NCBI RefSeq assembly: GCF_031882575.1
Contig: NZ_CP134772.1
Coordinates: forward strand, 4,049,001 to 4,113,000
Source: Pseudomonas sp. VD-NE ins
Lineage (GTDB): Bacteria; Pseudomonadota; Gammaproteobacteria; Pseudomonadales; Pseudomonadaceae
Length of the DNA: 64,000 bases
Direction: 5' to 3'
Positions 15,733 to 24,789 of the stretch are shown here, one piece after another. How positions within the stretch are numbered: position 1 is the stretch's first letter; the number at the start of each line of letters is the position of its first letter. Made by a program: the position numbers and the translations under genes. Below the pieces are notes generated by a model. The model saw only the letters and a list, made by a program, of their open reading frames with translations, was not told the DNA's origin and ran no database searches.

Positions 15733-17025
15733 ATGACAGCCTCAATCCCACACAACGGCTCGCGGGCCGGCGCCATTTTCCGGGTGACCTCGGGCAACTT
15801 CCTCGAACAGTTCGATTTCTTTCTGTTCGGCTTCTATGCCACGCAGATCGCGGCGGTGTTTTTCCCGGCGAGCAGTGAATTTGCCTCTCTGATGATGACC
15901 TTTGCCGTATTCGGCGCAGGCTTTTTGATGCGTCCGCTGGGCGCCATTGTGCTCGGTGCGTACATCGATGATGTCGGCCGGCGTAAAGGTTTGATCGTCA
16001 CCCTGTCGATCATGGCCAGCGGCACGATATTGATTGTGCTGGTGCCCGGTTACGAAAGCATCGGCCTGTTTGCACCGGCGTTGGTGTTGATCGGGCGCTT
16101 GCTGCAAGGCTTCTCGGCCGGGGCGGAACTGGGCGGTGTGTCGGTGTACCTCGCCGAGATCGCCACGCCGGGCCGCAAAGGTTTCTTCACCGCTTGGCAG
16201 TCGGCCAGTCAGCAAGTGGCGATCATCGTCGCCGCTGCTTTGGGCTATGCCTTGAACGCGTGGATGGCGCCGGATGTGATTGCCGATTGGGGCTGGCGGA
16301 TTCCGTTTTTCGTTGGCTGCATGATCGTGCCGTTCATCTTTTTCCTGCGCCGTAACCTGGCGGAAACCGAAGAGTTCGCCGCACGCAAACACCGTCCGAG
16401 CATGGGCGAAGTGTTCCGCACCCTCGGCCAGAACTGGGGTGTGGTACTTGGCGGCATGTTGATGGTCGCGCTGACCACCACCGCGTTTTACCTGATCACC
16501 GTGTACGCGCCGACCTTCGGTAAAACCGTACTGCACCTGAGCACCTCCGATGCACTGTTGGTGACCCTGCTGGTCGGTGTGTCGAACTTCTTCTGGCTGC
16601 CGATTGGCGGCCTGTTGTCCGACCGTATAGGCCGTCGTCCGGTGCTAATCGCCATGTCGCTGCTGGCCTTGGCCACCACCTACCCGGCGCTGTCGTATCT
16701 GGTGCAGGCGCCGAGCTTCAGCCACATGCTGCTGTCGCTGTTGTGGTTGTCGTTTATCTACGGTTTGTACAACGGCGCAATGATTCCGGCGCTCACCGAG
16801 ATCATGCCGGTCGAGGTTCGCGTTGCCGGTTTCTCCCTCGCCTACAGCCTGGCCACCGCCATTTTCGGCGGTTTCACCCCGGCGATGTCGACCTTCCTGA
16901 TTCAGTACACCGGCGACAAAGCCGCGCCGGGTTACTGGATGAGCATCGGTGCGCTGTGTGCCTTGTGCGCCACTCTTTATCTGTACCGCCGTGCCGGTGG
17001 TCGTCTGCAACCTGTCGCGGCCTGA
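15733..17025 (+). CDS. MFS transporter of the citrate/tricarballylate:proton symporter type
   Basis: 430 residues, 12 predicted membrane helices. Family signatures: [21 protein letters not shown] at the first helix, the MFS motif [12 protein letters not shown] between TM2 and TM3, [15 protein letters not shown] in TM4 and a second DRIGRRPVL. These match the metabolite:H+ symporter group containing CitA and TcuC. ATG 15733 has GGAG nine bases upstream; the longer frame upstream was rejected. A ModA-like binding protein gene starts 12 bases after the stop, so the two form an operon; a LysR gene follows convergently. Substrate presumably a tricarboxylate. Confidence 0.88.
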   Translation: MTASIPHNGSRAGAIFRVTSGNFLEQFDFFLFGFYATQIAAVFFPASSEFASLMMTFAVFGAGFLMRPLGAIVLGAYIDDVGRRKGLIVTLSIMASGTILIVLVPGYESIGLFAPALVLIGRLLQGFSAGAELGGVSVYLAEIATPGRKGFFTAWQSASQQVAIIVAAALGYALNAWMAPDVIADWGWRIPFFVGCMIVPFIFFLRRNLAETEEFAARKHRPSMGEVFRTLGQNWGVVLGGMLMVALTTTAFYLITVYAPTFGKTVLHLSTSDALLVTLLVGVSNFFWLPIGGLLSDRIGRRPVLIAMSLLALATTYPALSYLVQAPSFSHMLLSLLWLSFIYGLYNGAMIPALTEIMPVEVRVAGFSLAYSLATAIFGGFTPAMSTFLIQYTGDKAAPGYWMSIGALCALCATLYLYRRAGGRLQPVAA

Positions 17026-17037
17026 GGAAAACTCGCC

Positions 17038-17808
17038 ATGAAAAAACTCTTTACTGTCACCGCCCTGCTCGCCGGTCTCGCGTTCAACCTCGCGGCCCAG
17101 GCCGAAGAATTGAACGTGATGACCTCCGGCGGTTTCACCGCTGCCTACAAGATTCTCGGGCCGAAATTCGCCGCCGCCAGCGGCAACACACTGACCACCA
17201 GCCTCGGCCCATCGATGGGCAAGGCGCCGGAGGCGATCCCCAATCGTCTCGCGCGCGGCGAGCACGCCGACGTGGTGATCATGGTCGGCTACGCCCTCGA
17301 TGACTTGATCAAACAAGGCAAGGTCGACCCGGCCTCGCGCGTGGAACTGGCGGATTCGCGGATTGGCCTGGTGGTGCGTGAAGGCGCGCCGAAACCGGAC
17401 ATCAGCAGTGTCGACAGCCTGAAGAAAACCCTGCTCGACGCACAATCGGTGGCCTACTCCGACAGCGCCAGCGGCGTGTACATCGAGCAGCAGTTGTTCA
17501 AGAAACTCGGCATCGAAGATCAACTGAAACCGAAGGCCAAAATGATCCCGAAAATCCCGGTCGGCTCGGTGGTTGCCACTGGCGACTACCAATTGGGCTT
17601 CCAGCAGGTCAGCGAATTGCTGCCAGTACCGGGCGTGAGTTTCGTCGCGAAGATTCCGGAATCGGTGCAATCGGTAACGCGATTTGCCGCCGGGATTCCA
17701 GTCGGTGCGCAGCATCCAGAAGAGGCCAAAGCCCTGCTCGCCTACCTCGCCGCGCCGGCCGCACAAGCAGACGTGCAGGCCACCGGGCTGGACTCGGTCA
17801 AGCGCTGA
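17038..17808 (+). CDS. Periplasmic substrate-binding protein, ModA-like (SBP_bac_11)
   Basis: 256 residues. Signal peptide (KKLFTVTALLAGLAFNLAAQA), then a molybdate-binding-protein-like fold: LNVMTSGGFTAAYKILGPKF, a TSLGPSMGKAPEAI ligand loop, LARGEHADVVIMVG, and VAYSDSASGVYIEQQL. Such proteins usually feed an ABC permease, but here the partner gene is an MFS carrier and no permease is visible. It may instead act as a binding or sensing protein for organic acids. The 3' end overlaps the convergent LysR gene by 11 bases. Ribosome binding site GAGGAAA before ATG. Confidence 0.85.
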   Translation: MKKLFTVTALLAGLAFNLAAQAEELNVMTSGGFTAAYKILGPKFAAASGNTLTTSLGPSMGKAPEAIPNRLARGEHADVVIMVGYALDDLIKQGKVDPASRVELADSRIGLVVREGAPKPDISSVDSLKKTLLDAQSVAYSDSASGVYIEQQLFKKLGIEDQLKPKAKMIPKIPVGSVVATGDYQLGFQQVSELLPVPGVSFVAKIPESVQSVTRFAAGIPVGAQHPEEAKALLAYLAAPAAQADVQATGLDSVKR

Positions 17809-18712
17809 CAATCGGCGGCTGGACCTTCATTTCCACCACCAGCCGCTCCAGTTCCAGTGCCGCCGGGGTCAACGTGCGACCCCGGCGCTTGATGATGCCG
17901 ACACTACGCATCACTTGCGGGTCGGTCAGCGGCACCCGCGTCAGGATCGGATGATCCGGCCCGGGCATCGCCATCAACGGCACCGCCGCCACGCCCAACC
18001 CCGCCTCCACCAGACCAATCATCGTCGTCACATGGCGGGTTTCGCAGATGCTCGAGCGCTGCGGCACCACGCTGCTCAACGCCTGATCGAGCAGAAAGCG
18101 GTTGCCGGAGGTCTTGTCGAGCGAGATGTAATCCTGCTGATAGAACTCGTCCCAGCTCACACTGCTGCGCCCGGCCAACGCATGATCGCGGCGACAAGCG
18201 ACGACGTAGCACTCCTGCACAAGCGGTTCGAACTCGACTTTGGCATCCTGCGTGCCGAGGAAACTCAAGCCGAAATCCGCCTCGCCATTGACCACCGCAC
18301 TCAAGACATCGTGCGCGCTGGAGTCGAGCACTTTGACTTTGATCCGTGGGAATTGCTGGTGATAGCGCGCCACCACGCGGGGCATGAAGTAGTACGCCGC
18401 CGAGGGCACACAGGCGACGGTGACATGGCCCAGACGCGTCGAAGCGACTTCGCTGATGCCCAATAACGCAACGTCGAGATCATCGAGCAAACGCTCGACA
18501 CTGGGCATGAAGCCGCGTCCGGCTTGAGTCAGGCTGACCTTGCGTGTGGTGCGTTCGAAGAGTTTGACGCCGAGGGCGTCTTCAAGCTTCTCGATGCGCC
18601 GGCTCAGCGCCGGTTGCGACAGGCGCACGGTGTCGGCGGCCTTGCGGAAACTGCCCTGCTCGACCACGGCGCGGAAGGCTTGCAGGTCGTTGAGGTCGAA
18701 GTTGATGGCCAT
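17798..18712 (-). CDS. LysR-type transcriptional regulator
   Basis: 304 residues. N-terminal winged HTH (residues 6-65: LNDLQAFRAVVEQGSFRKAADTVRLSQPALSRRIEKLEDALG) and a LysR effector-binding domain (about 92-300: GHVTVACVPSAAYYFMPRVV... AVPLMAMPGPDHPIL). It is convergent with the transporter/binding-protein pair and overlaps the binding-protein gene by 11 bases. Linkage suggests control of that uptake system, although the usual divergent arrangement is absent. Effector likely an organic acid; this is inference. Confidence 0.9.
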   Translation of the reverse strand: MAINFDLNDLQAFRAVVEQGSFRKAADTVRLSQPALSRRIEKLEDALGVKLFERTTRKVSLTQAGRGFMPSVERLLDDLDVALLGISEVASTRLGHVTVACVPSAAYYFMPRVVARYHQQFPRIKVKVLDSSAHDVLSAVVNGEADFGLSFLGTQDAKVEFEPLVQECYVVACRRDHALAGRSSVSWDEFYQQDYISLDKTSGNRFLLDQALSSVVPQRSSICETRHVTTMIGLVEAGLGVAAVPLMAMPGPDHPILTRVPLTDPQVMRSVGIIKRRGRTLTPAALELERLVVEMKVQPPIVSA

Positions 18713-18784
18713 GGCGGGACTCGGGGATTGATTCGCTTAGGCTATAAATGTAACCAATTGATGCAATTTATTACAGACCACATG

Positions 18785-18902
18785 AAGATCCCCTGTAGGA
18801 GCTGCCGCAGGCTGCGATCTTTTGATCTTGATTCTTCGAAGGCAAAAGCAAGAGCAAAAGATCGCAGCCTCGTTGCACTCGACAGCTCCTACAGGGGATC
18901 TT
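18785..18902. repeat. Inverted repeat of the TGTAGGAGCTGCCG-type REP family
   Basis: Arms of 20 identical bases, AAGATCCCCTGTAGGAGCTG (18785-18804) and its exact reverse complement (18883-18902), with an inner GCTGCGATCTTTTG/CAAAAGATCGCAGC pair. The same family recurs at 38243, 44284, 49301 and 61452. Confidence 0.9.
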
Positions 18903-18972
18903 CGGTGGATGAAAAGTCGCTGTAGCCCTTATCCTTGTCACCCCCGCCGTACCGTTGTCAGGAGTAACCCCC

Positions 18973-20781
18973 ATGCCCCATGAAGGCAATCTGTTGCAAG
19001 CCGCTGTCGTCTTTCTGTTCGCGGCCGTGCTCACCGTGCCTTTGGCCAAACGTCTGCAACTGGGCGCCGTGCTCGGTTATCTGTTTGCCGGCGTAATCAT
19101 CGGCCCTTCGGTGCTGGGCCTGATCGGCAATCCGCAAAGCGTTGCGCATATTTCCGAACTGGGCGTGGTATTGCTGCTGTTCATCATCGGCCTTGAGCTG
19201 TCGCCGCGACGCTTGTGGGTGATGCGCAAATCGGTGTTCGGCGTCGGTCTGGCGCAGGTGCTGCTGACCGCTTCAGTGATCGGCGTGCTGGCGCTGTCGG
19301 TGTTTGGTCAACCACTGAACAGTGCGATTGTGCTCGGCCTCGGTCTGGCCCTTTCCTCGACGGCATTCGGTCTGCAAAGTCTGGCCGAGCGCAAAGAACT
19401 GACCAGCCCCCATGGGCGGTTGGCGTTTGCGATTCTGTTGTTCCAGGACATCGCCGCGATCCCATTGATTGCGCTGGTGCCGATGTTGGCGGGTGGTGCT
19501 CACGACACCAGTAACGCGGAAAGCCTGAACCATGCGTTGCAGGTGCTCGGCGGTATCGCCGTGGTCGTGGTCGGTGGGCGTTATCTGCTGCGTCCGGTGT
19601 TCCGCGTGGTGGCGAAAACCGGTTTGCCGGAAGTGTCGACGGCTACGGCGTTGCTGGTGGTGATCGGCACGGCGTGGTTGATGGATCTGGTCGGTGTGTC
19701 GATGGCGCTGGGCGCGTTTCTTGCCGGTTTGCTGTTGGCGGATTCGGAATATCGCCATGAACTGGAAGCGCAGATCGAACCGTTCAAAGGGCTGCTGCTC
19801 GGGCTGTTTTTCATCAGTGTCGGCATGGGTGCCAACCTCAGCTTGCTGCTGAGTGCGCCGATCACCGTGTTGGGGCTGACGCTGCTGTTGATTGGTCTGA
19901 AATTGCCGTTGCTGTTTGTCGTCGGGCGTCTGGCCGGTGGCTTGAACAAGGTCAGTGCGATTCGCCTCGGTATCGTTTTGGCGGCCGGTGGTGAATTTGC
20001 GTTTGTGGTGTTCAAGATTGGTCGTGATCAGGGCTTGTTCGAACCACGCCTGTATGACTTGCTGGTGCTGACCATCACCTTGTCGATGGCGGTGACGCCG
20101 TTGTTGCTACTGATCTGCGCGCGGCTGGTCAGCCCGAAAGTGCAGCCGGTGGAAGTACCGGAAAAATACCGCGAGATCGACACTGACACGCCGCGTGTAG
20201 TGATCGCCGGCATGGGCCGGATGGGCCAGATCGTCGCGCGGATTCTGCGTGCGCAAAACATCAAATTCGTTGCGCTGGATACGTCGGTGGAAACCATTGA
20301 ACTGTCGCGCAGTTTTGGTGGTGTGCCGGTGTTCTACGGCGACCCGATGCGCCCGGAAATCCTCAATGCGGCCAAGGTCGGCGAGGCGGAATATTTCGTG
20401 ATTGCCACGGATGATCCGGAGACCAATATCAAGACCGCCGAGGTGGTGCGCAAGCTGTATCCGCACATGAAGATCATCGCCCGGGCCCGTAACCGTCAGC
20501 ACGTACACCGCTTGGTCGATGTTGGCGCGGAGGCGATTCGTGAGACTTATTATTCGAGCCTGGAAATGAGCCGGCGTACCTTGGTGGGACTTGGTTTGAC
20601 CCAGGCCCAGGCCGATGCGCGGATCAAGCGTTTCAAGCACCACGACGAACAGGTGCTGGAGGCGCAGCACGCGATCTACGACGACGCGGCGAAAGTCCTG
20701 CAAACCGCCCAGGAAGCCCGGGCGGAACTGGCGCGGTTGTTTGAATCCGACCAGCTTGAAGAAGAATCCCGCAAATCCTGA
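18973..20781 (+). CDS. Kef-type monovalent cation:proton antiporter (CPA2) with TrkA-N domain
   Basis: 602 residues. An N-terminal membrane domain of about 12 helices (8-385) carries the CPA2 patterns LGYLFAGVIIGPSVLG, ELGVVLLLFIIGLELSPRRLW and GLGLALSSTAFGLQSLAE; it exchanges K+ or Na+ for H+. A cytoplasmic NAD-binding TrkA-N domain follows (about 400-520: RVVIAGMGRMGQIVARILRAQ), then a charged tail with coiled-coil character. This is the KefB/KefC layout. No KefF/KefG-like ancillary gene is adjacent. ATG 18973 has AGGAG eight bases upstream. Role: pH and electrophile-stress control by potassium efflux, by analogy with the family. Confidence 0.92.
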   Translation: MPHEGNLLQAAVVFLFAAVLTVPLAKRLQLGAVLGYLFAGVIIGPSVLGLIGNPQSVAHISELGVVLLLFIIGLELSPRRLWVMRKSVFGVGLAQVLLTASVIGVLALSVFGQPLNSAIVLGLGLALSSTAFGLQSLAERKELTSPHGRLAFAILLFQDIAAIPLIALVPMLAGGAHDTSNAESLNHALQVLGGIAVVVVGGRYLLRPVFRVVAKTGLPEVSTATALLVVIGTAWLMDLVGVSMALGAFLAGLLLADSEYRHELEAQIEPFKGLLLGLFFISVGMGANLSLLLSAPITVLGLTLLLIGLKLPLLFVVGRLAGGLNKVSAIRLGIVLAAGGEFAFVVFKIGRDQGLFEPRLYDLLVLTITLSMAVTPLLLLICARLVSPKVQPVEVPEKYREIDTDTPRVVIAGMGRMGQIVARILRAQNIKFVALDTSVETIELSRSFGGVPVFYGDPMRPEILNAAKVGEAEYFVIATDDPETNIKTAEVVRKLYPHMKIIARARNRQHVHRLVDVGAEAIRETYYSSLEMSRRTLVGLGLTQAQADARIKRFKHHDEQVLEAQHAIYDDAAKVLQTAQEARAELARLFESDQLEEESRKS

Positions 20782-20798
20782 GCCACATACAAACCCCA

Positions 20799-20890
20799 TG
20801 TGGGAGCGAGCCTGCTCGCGAATGCAGTCTGTCAGTCATTGAGATGTTGACTGACACACCGCTTTCGCGAGCAGGCTCGCTCCCACAGGG
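20799..20890. repeat. REP pair (REPIN-like), GCGAGC subtype
   Basis: Inverted units near 20801-20822 and 20864-20887, just beyond the antiporter gene and before the hcnC stop codon. Confidence 0.9.
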
Positions 20891-20898
20891 GATATGTG

Positions 20899-22158
20899 TC
20901 ACGCCGGCTCTAGCGTGCGCTCCTGTTTGACCGGCGCGACTTCAAACCGGTCCGCCAGAAACGGAGTGATGTCCAACGGCAGCGGTTCGTCGTTGACCAG
21001 TTTGTCCAGCAGCACGCCAGTAATCGCCGAGGTCAGAATCCCGGTGCGGAAATGCCCGCAGGCATTCAAGTACCCCTCCACCCCGCGCATCGGCCCGAGA
21101 ATCGGCAACTCATCCGGCGAGCCCGGACGCAAGCCCGCCCACGTGCGTTTCAGATTGACGTCCTTGAGTTCCGGCAAACAACGCACCGCGCCCTGCACCA
21201 ACCCGGCGATTTCCGGGTAGGTGGTAGTGACGTCGAAGCCTTTGTCTTCGGTGGTGCTGCCGATCAGGATCTCACCGTTGTCCTTCTGCGCCACGTAGCA
21301 ATCGCTGGTGGTCAGGCAACCGTTGAGGATTTTCGGCATGCGCTCGGTCAACAGAATCTGGCCTTTCACCGGTTTCACCGGGATGCGAATACCCGTCGCC
21401 CACTCACTCAAATCCGCCGCCCACGCGCCGCTGGCGTTGATCAGCGTCTTGCAGTGGAACACGCCCTCCTCGGCCGTCTGCACACCGGTGACACGGCTGC
21501 CGTGATGCAACACGCCGGTGACGTTGGTGTTGACGAAGATGTCGACGCCGTTCTGCCGCGCGCCTTCCATGTAGGCATCGGCGAGGCGGAACGGGCTGAC
21601 CTGGTGGTCGCAGAGAAACTCCAGCGCCCCGCGTGCTTCATGGCTGACGCTCGGCTCGGACTCGCGCAGCGCAGCCTGATCGAGCCAGCGCACCTGATCG
21701 GCCAGGTGCGGAATGCAACCGACGATGTGCTCGGCGTAGAGCCGGTCTTCATCGTCATAGATGACGAATTTCAACCCGGTTTTTTCGAACTTGAAATCCA
21801 TCCCGTGATTGTCTTTCAGCTCACGGTGCAGCGCCGGGTACAGCGCATTGGATTGCAGGGCAAAATCGAAAAACGACTCCGGCAGAATGTGCGGCGTGCT
21901 CGCGTCCACGGCGACCGCCGCGCCCTGGGTTTCGCGCTTGCGGTTGGCCGACATCATGCGGAAGAAAATCACCCCGCAGCCGAGGCCGACCGACTCACCG
22001 ATCGCCCACAAACCACCGGCCGAAGCCCGGGTTGCGTTGCCCGGGCGTTTGGCATCGATCAGCGCGACCTTGAGGTTTTTGCGTTTGGACAATTGATAGG
22101 CGCAGGACGCCCCGATCACGCCGCCACCGGCAATGACCACGTCATAGAACTTACTCAT
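20899..22158 (-). CDS. hcnC: Hydrogen cyanide synthase subunit HcnC (FAD-dependent amine oxidase)
   Basis: 419 residues, the usual HcnC length. N-terminal FAD-binding motif VVIAGGGVIGASCAYQLSKR (5-24), then the HcnC-typical GLGCGVIFFRMMSANRKRE, and a C-terminal FAD contact GYLNACGHFRTGILTSAITG. It belongs to the DadA/glycine-oxidase superfamily and, with HcnA and HcnB, oxidises glycine to HCN and CO2 at the inner membrane. Its start overlaps the hcnB stop by eight bases, indicating translational coupling. Last gene of the operon. Confidence 0.9.
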   Translation of the reverse strand: MSKFYDVVIAGGGVIGASCAYQLSKRKNLKVALIDAKRPGNATRASAGGLWAIGESVGLGCGVIFFRMMSANRKRETQGAAVAVDASTPHILPESFFDFALQSNALYPALHRELKDNHGMDFKFEKTGLKFVIYDDEDRLYAEHIVGCIPHLADQVRWLDQAALRESEPSVSHEARGALEFLCDHQVSPFRLADAYMEGARQNGVDIFVNTNVTGVLHHGSRVTGVQTAEEGVFHCKTLINASGAWAADLSEWATGIRIPVKPVKGQILLTERMPKILNGCLTTSDCYVAQKDNGEILIGSTTEDKGFDVTTTYPEIAGLVQGAVRCLPELKDVNLKRTWAGLRPGSPDELPILGPMRGVEGYLNACGHFRTGILTSAITGVLLDKLVNDEPLPLDITPFLADRFEVAPVKQERTLEPA

Positions 22159-23560
22159 GGGCAGCGGCCTCCGTGCCGACAGACTGGAACGCGGAAAAAG
22201 GAATCGGATCGATCGGGAAACGCGGGCGCAGCCAACCGACGTCCTTGCGCCCGGTAGCCTGACGCAAGCGATCGCTGCAGTAGCCGACGCACATCCGGCC
22301 CTGGCAATCGCCCATGCTCACGCGGGTGCGCATTTTCAGGCTGGCGATGTCTTGCACACCCTGCTCCAGCGCCAGGTCGATGTCGGCACGGGTGGCGTGC
22401 TCGCAACGACAGATCACCGTGTCAGCGGCGGGCAATGCGGTCTGGCCGACGCCGCGTTCGGTGTAGCGATCCACGGCAGCGCGAAAGCGCACGATGGCTT
22501 TGAGTTTGCTCAAGTAGCGGTCGCGGCGCACGCGAGCCAGTTCCTCTTCGAGGACACCGCGTTGCAGGAGAATCGAGGTTGCGGCGATCTTACCGGCGAG
22601 CATCGCCGCCTCACCGCCGCGAATCCCGCCCATGTCGCCGGCCAGATGCACGTGCGGTTCGTTGCTTTGCTGCCAGACGTTGGCGTTGGCGCGCAGATAT
22701 CCGTCGTCGCTGAAGCCGTGATCCAGGCCCATCTGCTGGCTCAATTGGGTGCGCGGAATGAAACCGTAACCGACCGCGAGGGTCTTGGCTTCGAAACGCT
22801 CAACACGCGACATGTCCGGTTCCCAAGTGGCCGAATATGGCGCGACGCTGACGCTTTTCAGCTCGCCCTCGCCATGCGCCTCGACCACGCCCCAGCCGTA
22901 GTTCATCGAGATACCGTGCAGTTTCAGGTAGGCGAGCATGCTCAAACCGTCGAGGAACAGCTGCGGTTTGTTCAGCAGCGCCAGACTTTCGCGGGCAATC
23001 TTGCCGAACGCACAGGACTCATACACGCCAGCAACGCTGACGCCTGCGGCATGCAGTTGTGTCGCTACCAGCGGCAGCAACGGCCCGGTGCCAGCGATGA
23101 TCACCGGCCCTTGCGGCTTGACCACGCCGCTTTTGATTTGCAGTTGCAGACCGCCGAGCATGATCACCCCCGGCAAGGTCCAGCCAGGAAACGGCACGCT
23201 GCGTTCGTGGCAACCGGCAGCCATGAGCAATTGCGAATACTCGATCTCATGCAATTGCTCGTCGCCATCGAGCACCACCAGCGCGCGGGTGCCTTCGGCG
23301 CCGACCACGCGATGGTTGAGGCGCACGTCGATCAGCCCGGCCTGCTCCTGAAAATCACCGTGCAGTTTGCCCAGTACTTCGGAGTAACGCGGGCCGAGAT
23401 AATCCAGTTGCACGCCGTCACGCAGCGGACCGCGATAGACCACACCGCCGAGGCGTGAAGCTTCTTCGAGCAAGGTGCAGCGCACGCCGTGGCGCGCCAG
23501 TTCGATGGCCGCCGCCATCCCCGCCGGGCCGCCGCCGACAATGACCGGTTGCTGGCTCAT
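22151..23560 (-). CDS. hcnB: Hydrogen cyanide synthase subunit HcnB (FAD/NAD-type oxidoreductase with Fe-S domain)
   Basis: 469 residues. N-terminal dinucleotide fold with GGGPAG at 9-14, a second one (VIIAGTGPLLPLVATQL, about 152-170), and a C-terminal cysteine-rich BFD-like domain with ligands in CRCEHATRADI and CQGRMCVGYC. Matches HcnB in length, order and neighbours. Overlaps hcnA by four bases (ATGA) and hcnC by eight. In the complex it probably relays electrons between HcnC and HcnA or the quinone pool. Expression should follow hcnA. Confidence 0.9.
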   Translation of the reverse strand: MSQQPVIVGGGPAGMAAAIELARHGVRCTLLEEASRLGGVVYRGPLRDGVQLDYLGPRYSEVLGKLHGDFQEQAGLIDVRLNHRVVGAEGTRALVVLDGDEQLHEIEYSQLLMAAGCHERSVPFPGWTLPGVIMLGGLQLQIKSGVVKPQGPVIIAGTGPLLPLVATQLHAAGVSVAGVYESCAFGKIARESLALLNKPQLFLDGLSMLAYLKLHGISMNYGWGVVEAHGEGELKSVSVAPYSATWEPDMSRVERFEAKTLAVGYGFIPRTQLSQQMGLDHGFSDDGYLRANANVWQQSNEPHVHLAGDMGGIRGGEAAMLAGKIAATSILLQRGVLEEELARVRRDRYLSKLKAIVRFRAAVDRYTERGVGQTALPAADTVICRCEHATRADIDLALEQGVQDIASLKMRTRVSMGDCQGRMCVGYCSDRLRQATGRKDVGWLRPRFPIDPIPFSAFQSVGTEAAAHE

Positions 23561-23874
23561 ACGATCACCTCTTGCGTGGTGATGCGGTTGACCTGGGTTT
23601 CAATCTGCATGCCGTCCCGCACCACGGTCTGGCAGGCGCGGCGTTTGTGCCGGCCATTGATTTTCACCAGACAGCACTGGCACACGCCCATGCCGCAGTA
23701 GGCGCCGGAGATCTGGTCGTGATCGTTGCGTGCGATCTGGCGCACGCCGAGGGCCTGGATAACGCTGAGGACGGTTTCGCCAATGGCGGCGGTGACCGCT
23801 TGACCGTTGATGTGGACGGTCATGTCCGCCTGCGCCAACGGCTGGATATCGAAAGTTCTTTCTTGGCAGTGCAT
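23557..23874 (-). CDS. hcnA: Hydrogen cyanide synthase subunit HcnA ([2Fe-2S] ferredoxin-like)
   Basis: 105 residues, as expected for HcnA. The [2Fe-2S] ligands are Cys60, Cys65, Cys68 and Cys81 (CGMGVCQCC ... RRACQT). ATG 23874 was chosen because the ACGGATG ribosome binding site, sitting in the loop of an Rsm hairpin, lies just upstream; in-frame ATG 23886 is part of that hairpin. First gene of hcnABC, which makes HCN, a volatile toxin important in root disease suppression. Control is expected from the Gac/Rsm cascade and from ANR under low oxygen. Confidence 0.91.
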   Translation of the reverse strand: MHCQERTFDIQPLAQADMTVHINGQAVTAAIGETVLSVIQALGVRQIARNDHDQISGAYCGMGVCQCCLVKINGRHKRRACQTVVRDGMQIETQVNRITTQEVIV

Positions 23875-23881
23875 TGCAATG

Positions 23882-23893
23882 TTCATCCGTGAA
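23882..23893 (-). promoter_or_regulatory. RsmA/RsmE-binding hairpin over the hcnA ribosome binding site
   Basis: On the minus strand the sequence is TTCACGGATGAA: a 4-bp stem UUCA/UGAA presenting CGGA in the loop, the consensus for RsmA/CsrA proteins. It overlaps the Shine-Dalgarno of hcnA, so bound RsmA/E would block translation until RsmX/Y/Z RNAs, made under GacA control, remove it. The same arrangement is known at hcnA in P. protegens CHA0. Confidence 0.85.
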
Positions 23894-24077
23894 AGTTCGG
23901 TTGAGGTGGTGTCAGCTCCTTGCTGCACTACACCGTGTCGACGCGTTTATTGTTGCTGTGATTGGGGCGTCGACGCGGGTACTCCGTCAGCGCAACAAGG
24001 TGCGCGTGAAGCACTGTAGTTCATACCTCAGCAAAGGCCGGGATCATTTACGTTTGGCGATCTCGCCGCAGTGAATA

Positions 24078-24091
24078 TTGATCCAGGCCAG
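24078..24091 (-). promoter_or_regulatory. Candidate ANR (FNR-type) box upstream of hcnA
   Basis: Minus strand reads CTGGC-CTGG-ATCAA against the consensus TTGAT-N4-ATCAA: one half perfect, the other half degenerate. It lies about 205 bases upstream of the hcnA start. hcn operons are known to need ANR at low oxygen, but the poor half makes this site tentative. Confidence 0.5.
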
Positions 24092-24116
24092 TGAAAACGA
24101 TTGGATTGTCCAACGA

Positions 24117-24665
24117 TCAGTTGGAGAAGACGAACTGCCCTTTGATCTTTTTTGCACCGAAGAAACCCAGGTCAGGAAACAGCAGGTTTTTCAGCCAAGC
24201 GACGAAAAAGACCATGGCCAACGTGATCGCTACGCCAATCACCGTGCCTATCGGATCTTCGCCATAGTCCTTGAACATACGTGGCATCTGGGTGATCGAG
24301 AGAAATACATACACGGTGTAGGCCTGCGCCACGTTGCGGTAAAACCCCCAAGCGAACAGCAAAGGGACGACACCGGCAAACAACCCCATGCCGATGGCCC
24401 AACCGGTGCTGATCGTCAGACCGAGGAAATAACCACCCACCAGCCCGATCAACGCCTGGATATAGGTCAGCCCGAGCAGCACCTTTATCTTGCCGGCGTG
24501 ACGATCAATCAGTTCTGGATCGGGCCACGAGCCGATCAGATACGCCAACACCTTGTCCTTGACTGCGCCGCCGGACAACGCCTTGAAGGTTTCGGTTTTC
24601 GAGCGACCGGCGCCGAGCATCTCGCTCACCTGACGTTTGATTTCCTTCTTGTTCAACGTTCTCAT
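24117..24665 (-). CDS. Inner-membrane protein of unknown function (Yip1-like topology)
   Basis: 182 residues. A soluble, basic N-terminus (MRTLNKKEIKRQVSEMLGAGRSKTETFKAL, residues 1-60) with sequence VFKALSGGAVKD-type character is followed by about four membrane helices (LLGLTYIQALIGLVGGYFLGL; GMGLFAGVVPLLFAWGFY; AYTVYVFLSITQM; TVIGVAITLAMVFFVAWL). No catalytic motif. The topology recalls Yip1/DUF1282-type proteins, but I cannot assign it firmly. It sits between hcnA and a terminator; the hcn promoter region begins past its 3' end. Confidence 0.72.
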   Translation of the reverse strand: MRTLNKKEIKRQVSEMLGAGRSKTETFKALSGGAVKDKVLAYLIGSWPDPELIDRHAGKIKVLLGLTYIQALIGLVGGYFLGLTISTGWAIGMGLFAGVVPLLFAWGFYRNVAQAYTVYVFLSITQMPRMFKDYGEDPIGTVIGVAITLAMVFFVAWLKNLLFPDLGFFGAKKIKGQFVFSN

Positions 24666-24734
24666 CCTTAATCAGAGGTCTATCGAAATACAGCACAGCG
24701 CGGATTCTCGCCTTGTTGCCCGCCAGAAAGCAAA

Positions 24735-24770
24735 AAGCCGCTTCCACCCGAAGGTGGAAGCGGCCGAGGC
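24735..24770 (-). terminator. Strong rho-independent terminator
   Basis: Stem GCCGCTTCCACC (24738-24749) with its complement GGTGGAAGCGGC and a CGAA/TTCG loop; the minus strand continues with TTTTTGCTTTC. It ends the operon of the membrane protein at 24880 and the 24-residue peptide gene, 20 bases after the latter's stop. Confidence 0.88.
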
Positions 24771-24789
24771 ATGGGCCTCAATGGAGCAA

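Noticed and set aside
16645-17811. 388-codon minus-strand open frame over the MFS and binding-protein genes
   Set aside because: Shadow frame with His/Arg/Gln-rich composition, typical for the antisense of high-GC genes.
22157-23458. 434-codon plus-strand open frame opposite hcnB
   Set aside because: Shadow frame; the minus strand carries recognisable hcnB with FAD and cysteine motifs.
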